DNA of 64,000 bases from Imbricaverruca yamaguchii (Eukaryota; Arthropoda; Thecostraca; Neoverrucidae), in NCBI GenBank assembly GCA_034440575.1, contig JAOTOL010001601.1:700501-764500 (forward strand). The letters run 5' to 3'. Position 1 is the stretch's first letter. Each line of letters begins with the position of its first letter. A model generated the notes under the pieces. It was not told the origin of the DNA. It made no database searches and worked only from the letters and a program-made list of their open reading frames with translations. Of the stretch, positions 10,471 through 23,800 are shown one piece after another. Both the position numbers and the translations under genes were made by a program.

Positions 10471-13400
10471 CTGCCAGACGGGATCACGTACACAGTGTCA
10501 TGCAGAACGTGCAGACTCAACACAAAACGGCGCCTCCGCGCCGGCAAATATTAGTCAGACGGTGCACACTGTCCGGAGGCGACACCTGTCAACGGAATAC
10601 AGCGGCTCACAGAGTCGACAGGAAGCGGCACCAGCCAGGAACATACCGAAGCGCAGGCCTCGCAGAAAATGTCATTGACCAACAACATGCAGATGGTGGC
10701 CATCCAGGAAGTGAACGTCCAGCGATGTACCATGGTAAACAAACGCAAAATATTTTGAACGGTGATTGTCGAATGTTCAAAGATGAATTTGACGGCAGGT
10801 TTTTGTCGGATATATGGATTGCCGTGGACTGGTGTCGCATGATCGGCAGTGCCAGGCCGACAGTCGACTCATCGCCAGTGACACCCGACTCCCGACCCGA
10901 CTCACCAGGAACACCTGACCCACCCACCAGTAACACCCGACCCGACTCGCCAGGGACACCCGACACACTCACCAGGGACACCCGACCCACTCACCCGACA
11001 CCTGACACACTCACCAGTAACACCTTACCCACTCGACAGTGACACCTGACCCACTCACCAGTAACACCCGACTAAGTCACCAGAAGCACCTGACACACTC
11101 ACCACGGACCCCCCCCCCCCCCACCCACCCCCCCCCCCCCCCCCCCACCCCCCCCCCCCCCCCCCCCCAAAAACCCCCCCCCTCTCACCAGTAACACCCG
11201 ACCCTCTCACCAGTAACATCCTACCCACCCACCACTAACACCCGACCCACTCATCAGGGATACATGACCCACCCACCAGTAACACCCGACCCACCCACCA
11301 GTAACACCCGACCCACCCACCACTAACATCCGACCTACTCATCAGGGACACACGACCCACTCATCAGTAACACCCGATCCACCCACCAGTAACACCTGAC
11401 CCACTCGCCAGTGACACCTGACCCGACCCGACAGTAACACCCGACCCACCCACCAGTAACACCCGACCCACCCACCAGTAACACCCGACCCACCCACCAG
11501 TAACACCCGACCCACCCACCAGTAACACCCGACCCACCAGTGTAAAATAATTGACCATGTGGCCTGGAAATTCACAGTTAATGGAATTGTGCTATTTCAT
11601 CCTTGTCTTAGGTTTTTACCATTTTACTACATGTGTGGGCAGTCATTATACACACGACTGCTAAAAAATGTAAAATGCATGTGACTGAAGTGAAAGGCAT
11701 TCCGATTTTTAATCCTTAAGTGACAATCCTTCATTTTCTTCCAATATTTCACTATTCCCAAGCAACTTCTTTCTTCATCCACACAGTTAATGGTGAAGTA
11801 ATTTTAGGACACTGCGACCCACCCACCAGTAACACCCGACCCGACTCACCAGTAACACCTGACCCGACTCACCAGTAACATCCGACCCACCCACCAGTAA
11901 CATCCGACCCACCCACCACTAACACCCGACCCACTCATCAGGGACACACGACCCACCCACCAGTAACACCCGCCCCGGCTCACCTCGCCACGTCGTCCCG
12001 GCTCTCCGCCAGCAGCACGTACGTCTTCTTGGCGTGGAACAGCTTCAGCGAGCGGTCGCGATCCTTGTCGGCCACGCCCGGCTCGGCCTTGGCCGCGGCG
12101 CCGCCCCAGCTGACCGTGAAGCCCGGCACCGGCATGGCGGTCAGCGCGCGCTCCGCCTCCTCGCTCTGGTACGAGTACAGCACGCAGTCGGCGCGCAGAC
12201 AGAACCACCGGCTCGACCACGACTTCCGGCTGCGCAGCTGCAGGTAGCCGCTCAGCAGGCTCTCGCCGGTGGCGGGCACCTGGGCAGAGGCGCGGCCGTC
12301 TTACAGAGGATGCCCCCAACAGGTGCTCCCGTGTCTTCAGAGCCTGACACCTCGCAATACACTAATAACGTGGGAAAACAAACTGCGTGAATTCAGAAAT
12401 GCAGGTATCTAGCGACGTGAAGGAGAATGAGTTAACACAACATTTCAGATATATGCATGCAGCTAGGATATTTTGGGGATGGCACGTCATGTGGATGTAT
12501 CCTGCCAATACGTTTTTTTTTTTGGGGGGAGTGCACGCAGTTCAAAGGATGCCCAGATTTGATGCAAACACAAGTGGAGGACCCAGTCAGAGTTGGGTTG
12601 GCAAATGGCGTATTGGATACCGTTCTTGGAAACGGTATGAAACGCGCCATCATCAACGGCTCATTCCATATTTTCCAAGTATGGAATGAGCCGTTCGATT
12701 TGTTGTTTCCCTTGGACGACGACAGAAAATACAGGCCAGCTGTGCCCGCCACGAGACGCGAGGTAGCCAGCCGCTGCCCCGCTACACTCACGTCGAGTAC
12801 TCCCTTGCCGCTCGTGTAGGACACGTCCAGCACGCTCTCGCGGCGCTGCGAGGCGGCGCTAGTGTCGTTCTGGTTGGCGCGCTCCGTCAACAGATGGTAG
12901 CACCGGTTGCAGACGCGCGCCGCCTTGTTCTGCTCACACGGCAGCGGAACCTTGCGACTCGAGCACTTGCTGCACGCCACCTGACGACCAGACGGTGACG
13001 TCATACTTTCCGCACACCATCTGCCGGACGGCGAGTGGCTTTGCACAAGCTGACCAATCGCGGGATGTATTTGTGGTGGCATTCGTACACACTACGCAAG
13101 TACGCAACGTCTGTGAACTTGGAGTGTACAAATATAGTTTCGGACGACCTTTCAATACTTCAAGGGGAAAATCGTGCGCCTTCCCAGACCATTTGGATTC
13201 ATGCACCCTAGGCGCCTTGGACACTGGCGGATCCAGGGAGGGGCCATTCGGGCCATGCCCCCTCGAAGCGGTTAAAGAGGGCACAGTGACTTTTGGCCCC
13301 CTCTAAACCAAGAGAAGTAAACTAAATTAAAATGCAGTAACGCTTGCCGAGGTTAAAAAACAACGTTCCGGATGAAAGAATCTCCAATTTAAGTTGTTTA

Positions 13401-16400
13401 ACTCTTTGTAAGCCAATATGGCAGCATAGCAGATTCTGACATACATTGAGGGTTCTATGCTGCTCAAGTGCTGATTACGGCGAGAGTTGACAAAATCTGA
13501 TCCGCCAGTATGTACACGTGCACGAACGTTGACTTGGTACAAGGCATTGATCGTGAACGTGAACGTTGTGGTAAGCGAGAAGAAGAATCCGGAAACTTAG
13601 GAACAGTGGAGGTAGGCTGGGACCCCTACACAGAAAATTATATTTTGATTGATAAATGACATCGTGTGGAGAGCATCGACTTCAATTGGTTCCTTCATCT
13701 TCAAACTTGAATGATCAACATTTATGCATCTTATAAATAGTCCTACCATGCTCTACGTGCTTAGACAACACAGGTAGATAGTTTTTCGGAATAATAATTA
13801 GCAATTGGTACCAAATATGAAAAAAAAACGCTAGAAGTGACAACATATACGCCTTGCCACTACAGTATCATGAGTATTATAAACATGCATCAACTCGTGA
13901 TGGATTTCAATCATTGACATCTTATGCATTGCGAAAAATATCGCAATCGTAACTTACTATTATTCTCTATGTAATGTGAGCCACACGACAAATACTCGAA
14001 GCCGTAGTATTGATAAGATAGGCGCAGATAGAGCTGTCTATGATGGGTACAGGTGCACCTTTTGACATCTTCGGAGGGATTCCAGCGTATCCAATGTTCG
14101 ATTTAGCACCACTAATAAATATACACTTTGACATAATATTATATCGGTCGTTGTCCTGTCGGCCAGTACCTTCGCTGCGTTTTCGCTTCATCGACTTTCG
14201 CATAGTTGGGTCCTCCCGATGACTTCCTGGAAGCTCCACCAGTGATAGGTCTTCCCCGACGATAGTTACCCTGACCCTACCCTGACGACTGATCGCCGAT
14301 AGGCTTCCAGACGGGGCAGGTATTACCGGGACCACTGACTGACCTGCACTACGACAGGCGCCAGGACGGCAGATATGCGCACGACCACCGACCGTGCCGT
14401 ACTCACAATGCCGCGCCTCACTACGACAGGCGCCAGGACGGCAGATATGCGCACGACCACCGACCGTGCCGTACTCACAATGCCGCGCCTCACTACGATA
14501 GGCTACCCCAGACGGCAGGTATGCGCACGGCCACCGACCGTGCCGTACTCACAATGCCGCGCCTCACTACGACAGGCTACCCCAGACGGCAGGTATGCGC
14601 ACGACCACCGACCGTGCCGTACTCACAATGCCGCGCCTCACTACGATAGGCTACCCCAGAGGAGGTATGCGCACGGCCACCGACCGTGCACTACTCACAA
14701 TGCCGCGCCTCACTACGATAGGCTACCCCAGACGGCAGGTATGCGCACGACCACCGACCGTGCACTACTCACAATGCCGCGCCTCACTACGATAGGCTAC
14801 CCCAGACGGCAGGTATGCGCACGACCACCGACGGTGCCGTACTCACAATGCTGCGCCTCACTACGACAGGCTACCCCAGACGGCAGGTATCGCACGACCA
14901 CCGACCGTGCCGTACTCACAATGCCGCGCCTCACTACGATAGGCTACCCCAGACGGCAGGTGTGCGCACGGCCACCGACGGCGCCGTACTCACAATGCCG
15001 CGCCTCACTACGATAGGCTACCCCGGACGGCAGGTGTCCCCAGGACCACCGACCGTGCCGTACTCACAATGCCGCGCCTCACTACGATAGGCTACCCCGG
15101 ACGGCAGATATGCGCACGACCACCGACCGTGCCGTACTCACAATGCCGCGCCTCACTACGATAGGCTACCCCAGACGGCAGGTATGCGCACGACCACCGA
15201 CCGCGCACTACTCACAATGCCGCGCCTCACTACGATAGACTACCCCAGACGGCAGATATGCGCACGACCACCGACCGTGCACTACTCACAATGCCGCGCC
15301 TCACTACGATAGACTACCCCAGACGGGAGGTGTCCCCAGGACCACCGACCGCGCCGTACTCACAATGCCGCAGGCGCGGCAGCCGTGCTTGCGCCGCATT
15401 ATGCCGAACTGACTCTCGCAGTCCATGCAGCGCGACACGCCGTCCTGTCGCAGCATGACGGGCGCCTTGCGGCCCAGCTCCTCCAGGCCGTGCGGGTCGG
15501 ACTTGAGCGAGGCGCGCCGCTCGTAGAAGCTGGTCACCACCCGACACAACGTCTCCAGCCACTCGACCTTCTCGGCGACCGTCCTGCGGCACGACATCGG
15601 CGGTGTCAACGGTGTCAACGGTGTCAACGGCTCTGCGAATGGCACCAGGGTACCGAAGACGTCGTCGGGGCATAGAGAGCATAGCAAGCGTATACATAAT
15701 TATGTATGATTATATGTTATGTTATGTTATGTTATGTTATGTTATGTTATGTTCATGATTATGATTATAATCGATGTGAAAGGGGTTTCGGATGAGTCGA
15801 GGGATAACAGAGATACTGAGGGCATCACATAAGAATTAAGATAGACGCATTGGTGTTGCGCGCGTTACCGCGATGCCACAAATGCAACAGTACCCTGAGT
15901 ATGCGTCGAGGCGCTAGGTAAACAGGTCGTTATTGGTATGGCGAGGGAACAGACACCACAGGCGTTGAGCGTGAAGGCCGGATATTCGGGTGACAAGTCA
16001 TCGGCTGGACTGCAGCTATGAACGGGCGGCCTTGACGCAACACAGCAACTCTCTGTGACTCAGTGGCTGGCGACAGGCCGGGTATCAGCACGGGAGAGAG
16101 AGAGTGGCTGCTGGTGAGGTGTCTGCAGTACCAGTACGGGAGAGAGAGTGGCTGTTGGTGAGGTGTCCGGCCCGTGTCTGTAGTACCAGTACTGGAGAGA
16201 GAGTGGCTGTTGGTGAGGTGTCTGCAGTACCAGTAGGGGGAGTGGCTGTTGGTGAGGTGTCCGGCCCGTGTCTACAGTACCAGTACGGGAGAGAGTGGCT
16301 GTTGGTGAGGTGTCCGGCCCTGTCTGCAGTACCAGTACGAGAGTGGCTGTTGGTGAGGTGTTGCAGTACCAGTACGGCAGAGAGCGGCTGTTGGCGAGGT

Positions 16401-19400
16401 GTCCGGCCCTTGTCTACAGTACCAGTACGGGAGAGAGTGGCTGTTGGTGATGTGTCCGCCCTTGTTGCAGTACCAGTACGGGTGAGCGGCTGTTGGTGAG
16501 GTGACCGGCCCTTGTCTACAGTACCAGTACGGGTGAGCGGCTGTTGGTGAGGTGTCCGGCCCATGTCTACAGTACCAGTACGGGTGAGTGGCTGTTGGTG
16601 AGGTGTCTGGCCCGTATCTACAGTACCAGTACGGGAGAGAGTGGCTGTTGGTGAGGTGTCCGGCCCTTGTCTACAGTACCAGTACGGGGAGTGGTTGTTG
16701 GTGAGGTGTCCGGCCCTTGTCTACAGTACCAGTACGGGAGAGAGTGGCTGTTGGTGAGGTGTCCGGCCCTTGTCTACAGTACCAGTACGGGAGAGAGTGG
16801 CTGTTGGTGAGGTGTCCGGCCCTTGTCTACAGTACCAGTACGGGGGAGAGAGAGTGGCTGTTGGTGAGGTGTCCGGCCCTTGTCTACAGTACCAGTACGG
16901 GGAGTGGCTGTTGGTGGGGTGTCCGGCCCATGTCTACAGTACCAGTACGGGTGATCGGGTGTAGACAAAGTACCAATGCCAGTAGCTGGTGCTGCAGAGA
17001 TACCAGTAAAGAGGAGCGGATGTTGATAAAGTACCAGTACAGATAGGGGGGGCAGGTACAGATAAGGTGCCCGGCTCGTGTGCGCCCTCTGATGCCGTAA
17101 CTGCTGCGGAGTGGAACCCTGTTTACCTATCGGACCGCAGAGACCGCAGAGCAGCCAACCAAGCGACGCCCCAACCAGATGATGACATCAGCAATGACGT
17201 AGCCAGCAATCCCAGGAGCCCATGAACCCAGGCGTGTGTGCAGTTTACACAAACAGGCACGCAGTCCACGGCACGTGCCATGTCCTTGATACAACAAGGC
17301 CAGGCAAATATTGATGCAACTATCTCTTTGCTCATTTTAAGTCGGGAACGTAGAAACAATTCAGAAGATGCACCAAACGGTATGTCTTTTGAATTGTTTC
17401 AGCTTTCCAGTTCAATATGAACATACAGCTCTTGGTACCAAGATTGGCTAATACTGCTGATTAATGCACTTAGCATCACTCAACCGAACCACATCAGGAA
17501 ACAATCTGATTTCCTCTGGTCACCTGTCCGATATAGCTAATGAGGCCTTCACTTCTGGGCAGATACAAACGGTTGATCACGCGATGGAGTGCTCCAAATG
17601 GCGCCAGATGGATCCAGATTAGTGCCGCCGTCATGCTATCTCGGGAGGCCTGCATCACCACCGTCCCCCAGAGGCTGGACAGTGGCTTCTTCCGTATTTT
17701 ACCGGCGAGCTTCCCTCTGGACGGGACAGGACCGTCACAAGCTGTTGTGAAGCAGCCGCATAGGTCCGGGTTCATATGGAACAGTCGGGGCTTGATATCT
17801 CTCCTGGGGCCATGTAGAAGGGGTACAAGTCATTATTTCCAAGACGTATTTTTTTTAAATTGAGTATGGAAAATGACAGAATTAGAAGAGTACAAAATCA
17901 GGGGGTCCAGAGCCCCCTCCCTGTGTGGGTCGGGTGGTGTGGACCGACACGGGATCACCAGCCATGGGGACATTGTCTGGTGGGTATGACGCCTGCCGGC
18001 CAACTCTGACTACAAGCAACAGGAAACTGTCAGACGTGGTGGCCGACATAGAACAATCGGCAGCAACAGCACAACTTGACATTAATTCGCGACATACGCT
18101 TGTTAAAATACCGGACAGATTGACACACCATGCCGTATTAAAATGATATATCTATCATGTGATGTATGACTCGTGAATCGTTCAGCCTTCTAAAGCCAAC
18201 ACAAATATTCACTGACGAATGAATGCTTATAGCAAATTGCCACTTGCAGAAGCGTCGCTTAACACGCGCACGTCCAGGGGGCAGATATCTGCCCCCTCCA
18301 GGTTTTCCTCATTTGCCGCCAAACTAATCGGGTTAGCAAGGCCAAACCTCGCATAGCTATTCATTGGTCTTTTCCGCTATCCTCATACATTTTAAATCCT
18401 GGGTCATCTCAGGTTAGGTCACCAGGTCAGGTGAAGTGACCAAACTACACTCGGAGTTCTAGGTGGCATAACTTCCACAATAATTGGGCGATTAATTTCA
18501 AACTTATAACATGCCATAATCTCATCAGGGACCATAATATGTATATCGTTTTTTTCGTTGCATTGACCTTAGGTCAGGTCGCGGACATGCCTTCCCCATT
18601 ACAGGGCTACGGTAAAATATACAAATGTTTCCTGGTTACATATTTGCGCTCGGAATGATCTCACAACGGTTGTGGCATGTAGATAGAAGCTATGCTCAAT
18701 GTTACCGCTGACATTTTTGCTGTGACCTCACCAAGGTCTCTGAGGTCACCTGAGATCACTACACATTTCTGCGCATTATACCACACTGCACTGAGCTAGA
18801 AGGCTGAAATTACCGTCATTGTGCTTGTATCGCCAAGACGTGTCGATTGATACATTACATGACCTTCCTAGGCGACTTCATGACCCTGACCTGACCTTAA
18901 ATCACACCACCTATTGTCGGTAGCGCATTTCAAGGACTGTCGAATGGCGTTTGCCGTTTGTTTCTATCTGTTGCAGGTCCTGAGATATGTGTCAATATCT
19001 GAGTCCCACCTGATCTGGCCGAATTTGACCTATGATGACCCAGTGACCTGAATGTTGACCTGAGCGAAAAAATGGCCGAAACACTTTCGATGGAGCCCGT
19101 CGCCAGCTATCCAACGCCGTTTTCCGTTTGTCGCTAGCTAGCATAGTTATAGAGATCTTAGGGGGCAGACATCTGCCCCCCCCCGGACATGCGAAGTTGG
19201 CGAGGACCGCCGGACGTGCGAGTGTTAAGAGAGCCATTGTAGGGTGATAATCAAGTTATAAACATCTTATCCCCAGATAGGAAATCTGCCCTCAACCACC
19301 TCAGCACCAATACTTTCTCATTCCACTAGATGCAAAAAAAAATTACGGAATACAGACCTGACCCCACCAGCGAGGTGTTTCCGATGTAAATTGGCCGTAC

Positions 19401-20774
19401 TTTAAGAGTCATCATATTTGTCGCAAAATATAAGTATTCACTGAAAATATACAGTATTTTAATATTCATGCTCACTAAACTATATACAACGTACATGTTT
19501 TCGCATTGCATTCAGTGCAGTCCAGACTGCGAGCGTTGTGAATTTCAGAGCGACATCCCATCGACCTGATAAGCAGCGGCGTGTTTTTGTCTCGGTGCCG
19601 TCGACGCAAGTCTGTCTCGGCTTTTACAGACACATCAATCAGAGCTACGCGGCGGCGGCGACAAAAACACGGCACATCCGTTATCAAACATGGCGCCAAT
19701 CTGTGTCAACAGAGCGTCGGGCGGGCGCCAATAATGGGCCGCATCCATCAGAGTTGCCGGCGCACTGCTCTGAGGTCAGAGTCGCTGGCGGCTGCCGTCA
19801 GTGGTGACAGGAGTCCGAGTCACTAGCACTGCCAGTGAGGGATCAGAGTCACCAGTGATGTCGGCGTCACGGGTGTCACGGCGTCACGTCGGCGTCACGG
19901 GTGGATTCGGAGTCACCAGGGGATTCAATGACGTCAGATACGCCAGTAGTGTGATAGATTATTCATCGGAGAAGTCAGAGTCAGCAGTGAGGTCAGAGTC
20001 ACAGGGCATCCAGTCAGACCAGACTCACCAGCACTTCCAGGATATCGAAGTCATTGGTATCGTCAGATTCACTAGGGGACCCAATAAGGTCAAATTTGCT
20101 AGTGGATGAAGTCAGATCAGAGTCACCATTAAGATTATGGTCGCCAGCTCTGGGAGAAGATCAGAGTCACCGACGGGTGCAGTCAGGTCAAATATGTGAA
20201 ATCAGATGAGTCGCCAGTGGGTCTACGGTCAATTGGCGCGGCAGTGTGGTTAGAATCAAGCGAGGTCACGAGTCACCAGGGGTCGAGAAAAGTAGGTAGA
20301 ATCGCCAGCATTGCTAGTGAGATTAAAGGCACCAGTGAGGTCAAATCACCAGGGGATATGGGGAAGTCTCTAGAAGATCTATGGAGATCAGAGCCAGCAT
20401 AACATCTAGTGAAAGCAGTCAACAATTAGCATTGTGGCTAGAGTCGATACTCATAGTCACTGTCAACTAATGACCGTTTGGTCGCCGCAAGAATGGAGGC
20501 CGAGAAGAAAATGTTCGGTAAACTATGGAAATGTAGTCTCCTATTCGAATGCAATTCAAATTCTGGAAGCTAATAAGACCGAATTATAGGTGCAACTGCA
20601 ATTGCACTGCCGCTCATAGGAATATTTGCAGGTGTGTTGATCGTTCTCCTGATTAGATATATCGTCAGAGGACCTATGTAGATTAAGCTAGGGTAGGTCA
20701 GGTTAGGCTAGTCCATTATCAAGCGGAGGCCAATGATTTCTGGCTATGCGTACACTCTACGCATAACTCTCGAT

Positions 20775-20854
<80 letters not shown>

Positions 20855-23800
20855 CGAGAGAGCGAGAGAGCGAGAGAGCGAGAGAGCGAGAGAGCGAGAG
20901 AGAGAGAGAGCGAGAGAGCGAGAGAGCGAGAGAGCGAGAGAGCGAGAGAGCGAGAGAGCGAGAGAGCGAGAGAGCGAGAGAACGAGAGAACGAGAGATCT
21001 AGAGAGCGAGAGAGCGTGAGCGAGAGCGAGAGAGGGCGAGAGAGAGCCAAGCTGCGGGGTAGATTTACAGACAAGACAGCATCAGCATACTGGCGGCCTG
21101 GAAAGCCCAGCAAAAAGTGACGCCTGGACAATTAGCTAGAGGTAATGTAGTTGTTACGCCCATTCACGGCAGGTTTAACACACCAGTGTAAAAACACTCA
21201 GGAAAAATACCCAGTCCGGTGTCAGACACAGTGACGGAATGATGAGTTGATGGTCTCGCACCCAGGAGCAAAACCCAGCAATTCGCGGGACAATGGTTTC
21301 TGATTTCATCAAGCCCAAATGGATACCTACACTATGGCTCTACCAATTCACGTGTGGATATATGCTGGTGGTATTGAGACCAAAAAAAAAACAAGCCGCT
21401 CCTGAACACGCATAAATATTCTTGCGTTTATTGAGGTAGGTAATGTTGTCTGCGACAACCATGGCATATACCGATGACCCGGCACGAACACTGTGTAGAA
21501 GTACATGCACAAGGTAACAGCTCTGTGCCCAGGTAGTGACGCAAACTCAAGTAAGACTGACACGAAACACCTCGCAAGTTAACCAACATTACAAAAGTAT
21601 GGAATACTAAGCCCCGAACGCAAATGAACGTGCGCAAATGGGCATAGGTAGTCAGAGGGGGGGGGGGCATTTTATGTACCTTTGGGGACAAGTGCTCCCA
21701 TCAATGTTGACTGCTCCAAAAATAATTTCAACCTTTAACACGGGATCCTATTCAAAGTGCTCCCTATTCATTTAGGCCCGTTCATTGCCTTCATGCATTG
21801 TGCCTCAGAAATATTGTTCACAAATCAACGCCCGCGGGTGTATGTTTCTGACAATTATTGGCACCGCACAATATATGAAATCAATGAGCGGGTCAAAATG
21901 GATTTGAAGTATGCCACATGGATAAAAGTTAACATTTTTGAAAGGGTACAGCAAACACTGGTAGTAGGAGAAAGTGCCCTTCTAAAAGCATCCAAAACTA
22001 TACGTTTGCAGTTAGCTGCAAGTGAAAATGACGTGCTTGGGATGTAAATTTGAACAGCTGAAGAATGTCCCATGAGTAACACTTTATTTATTCTGCATAT
22101 GAATTACTTGGATGTGTGTGTAATGTAATGTGTGAGTCGAACTAATCCCATTCGATAAAGCAACGCATATCGGAATCAAATATAGTATGCAAGTCTGTTA
22201 ATATATATTTTTTTGCCAGCGCTTACAGCACAAATAATACAATGCTCATGCTCGTGAGGCACGGGTCTATTGTGGCCCTTGTCCTCGGAAAATTGAGGTC
22301 TACATAACAGATGGTATTCCGTCCTAGATTGGGCTTACATACAGCGGAATATAGCTTTCGTCCACGCCGAATTTCGTGCAAAATCTGGGATTTTGACGAC
22401 GAAGGGAGGTAATCAATCCAACAATGCAATGCACTCCATCGTGACATCACCACACCGTATTGTGGTTCTTGAGGTCCAGAGAATCTTGTCCCAATCAAAT
22501 TCCAGATTCTGTGCCGAATTCCGCACCGGCGAGCGGCATTCCACCACGTGCACCACACACCTAGTCTCCAGGTGAATCCATGAAAACAACCTTCAACGTT
22601 ACGAGAAGCTGATTGCGACACAGACAGTCTTCTCAGCCCCAACTCAACGCGACCCTCCTGCGGCGGCTCACTGCGCAGCCTTGACGGGTGGGTCTGTGTG
22701 CACACCAGGCAGATGCAGCACGCGTCCAGGTCACAGAGGTCACGATTGTACCGACGTTCCCCCACAGAGAGGTGGCAGAGGTCATGTAACTCGCTGCCTA
22801 TCAGCAGAGTGAGACACACCAGGGCAAGGTACCGACTTCCCGAGGTGTAGCACAACAGACGTCACTGATGTTGCAAGGGGAGCTCCCAGCTCGTATCCGC
22901 CCAGTCCGGCGCCAGTCCACACATTGTACTGGTGGGAGTGCATAGCCTAATTTTGCTGCTACTCCTGCCTACAGGTCAGGTCAATCTTGTATGGGTTCCT
23001 GCCCACAGAGCATGCCAATTTGGTATCGATTTCTGGAGATTGGCCAAGTCAACGTAATACAGGCACTTGCTCACAAATAATGTTGGCCCTATACCAGCTT
23101 CAGCCAACACGTAAGGTCGATCCTTTATTCGCTTCTGTCTACAGTTCAGGCTAACACTGTACCGGCGTCTGACCATTGGTCAGGTCAACTCTGTACCGGC
23201 TCCTGCCCACCGGTCAGGTCAACCCTGTACCGGCTCCTGCCCACTGGTCAGGTCAACCCTGTACCGGCTCCTGTCCACTGGTCAGGTCAACCCTGTACCG
23301 GCTCCTGCCCACTGGTCAGGTCAACCCTGTACCGGCTCCTGCCCACTGGTCAGGGCAACCTTGCGAACTAATCCATTCGCCGACCAGAGGAAGCAGCCAA
23401 TGAATGAGGCAGCGGCCAACGAATGAGGAAGAGTTCACGAAGTAATGAACAGCTGGGGGATGCCCTCGCGCGCCACCGCCAGATCCGCACCGCAACAGTC
23501 TACATGCCGTCATGACACCACGCTTGTCCAGCATCGTACGTCATGGCACATGGCGCCCTCATCACTCACCCACATCCCACAGCCATGTCTCATGTCCCGG
23601 GCAGCCTGCCCCACTCATCCCGTCCGAGCCAACTGAATCACCACGCGACGTCTCTGACTCACTGTGTGTACAGCTCGACGTTCTTCTGGTTGCCGTTGAC
23701 GTAGAACGTGTTGACCGTCTCCAGGTTGTCGCCCTCCAACACCTGCATGCCCTCGATGCTGAACTTGGCGCGCAGTCGGTAGGCGGGCCCCGAGATGATG

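Larger units (their letters stand above)
10471..11983 (-). other. FGD intron 10
   Basis: Mostly tandem repeat: 22-bp arrays at 11815-11983 and 10870-11545, interrupted by unique AT-rich sequence at 11546-11814 and a near-pure C tract at about 11107-11190. Confidence 0.8.
15584..23662 (-). other. FGD intron 7 (8.1 kb)
   Basis: No gene recognised. It contains a pentanucleotide run, a 53-bp minisatellite (16.1-17.0 kb), a TGACCT-rich block with flanking palindromes (18.2-19.2 kb), degenerate GTCAGAGTCACC repeats (19.75-20.4 kb), GA microsatellites (20.8-21.05 kb) and a 34-bp array (23.15-23.36 kb). Segments 17050-18270 and 21060-23140 show nothing identifiable. Confidence 0.75.

Noticed and set aside
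12981..13020. Longer start for FGD exon 9 (adding [11 protein letters not shown])
   Set aside because: It would break the CxxC-x4-CxxC spacing of the FYVE finger; the acceptor at 12981 restores it exactly.
14341..16970. CRISPR array interpretation of the regular repeats here and elsewhere
   Set aside because: Units are contiguous without unique spacers, and the genome is clearly eukaryotic with spliced genes.
22223..22855. 210-residue reverse-strand frame in FGD intron 7, considered as an extra PH1 exon
   Set aside because: Exons 7 and 8 join in perfect phase with conserved PH sequence without it; it has no family match and no convincing splice borders.
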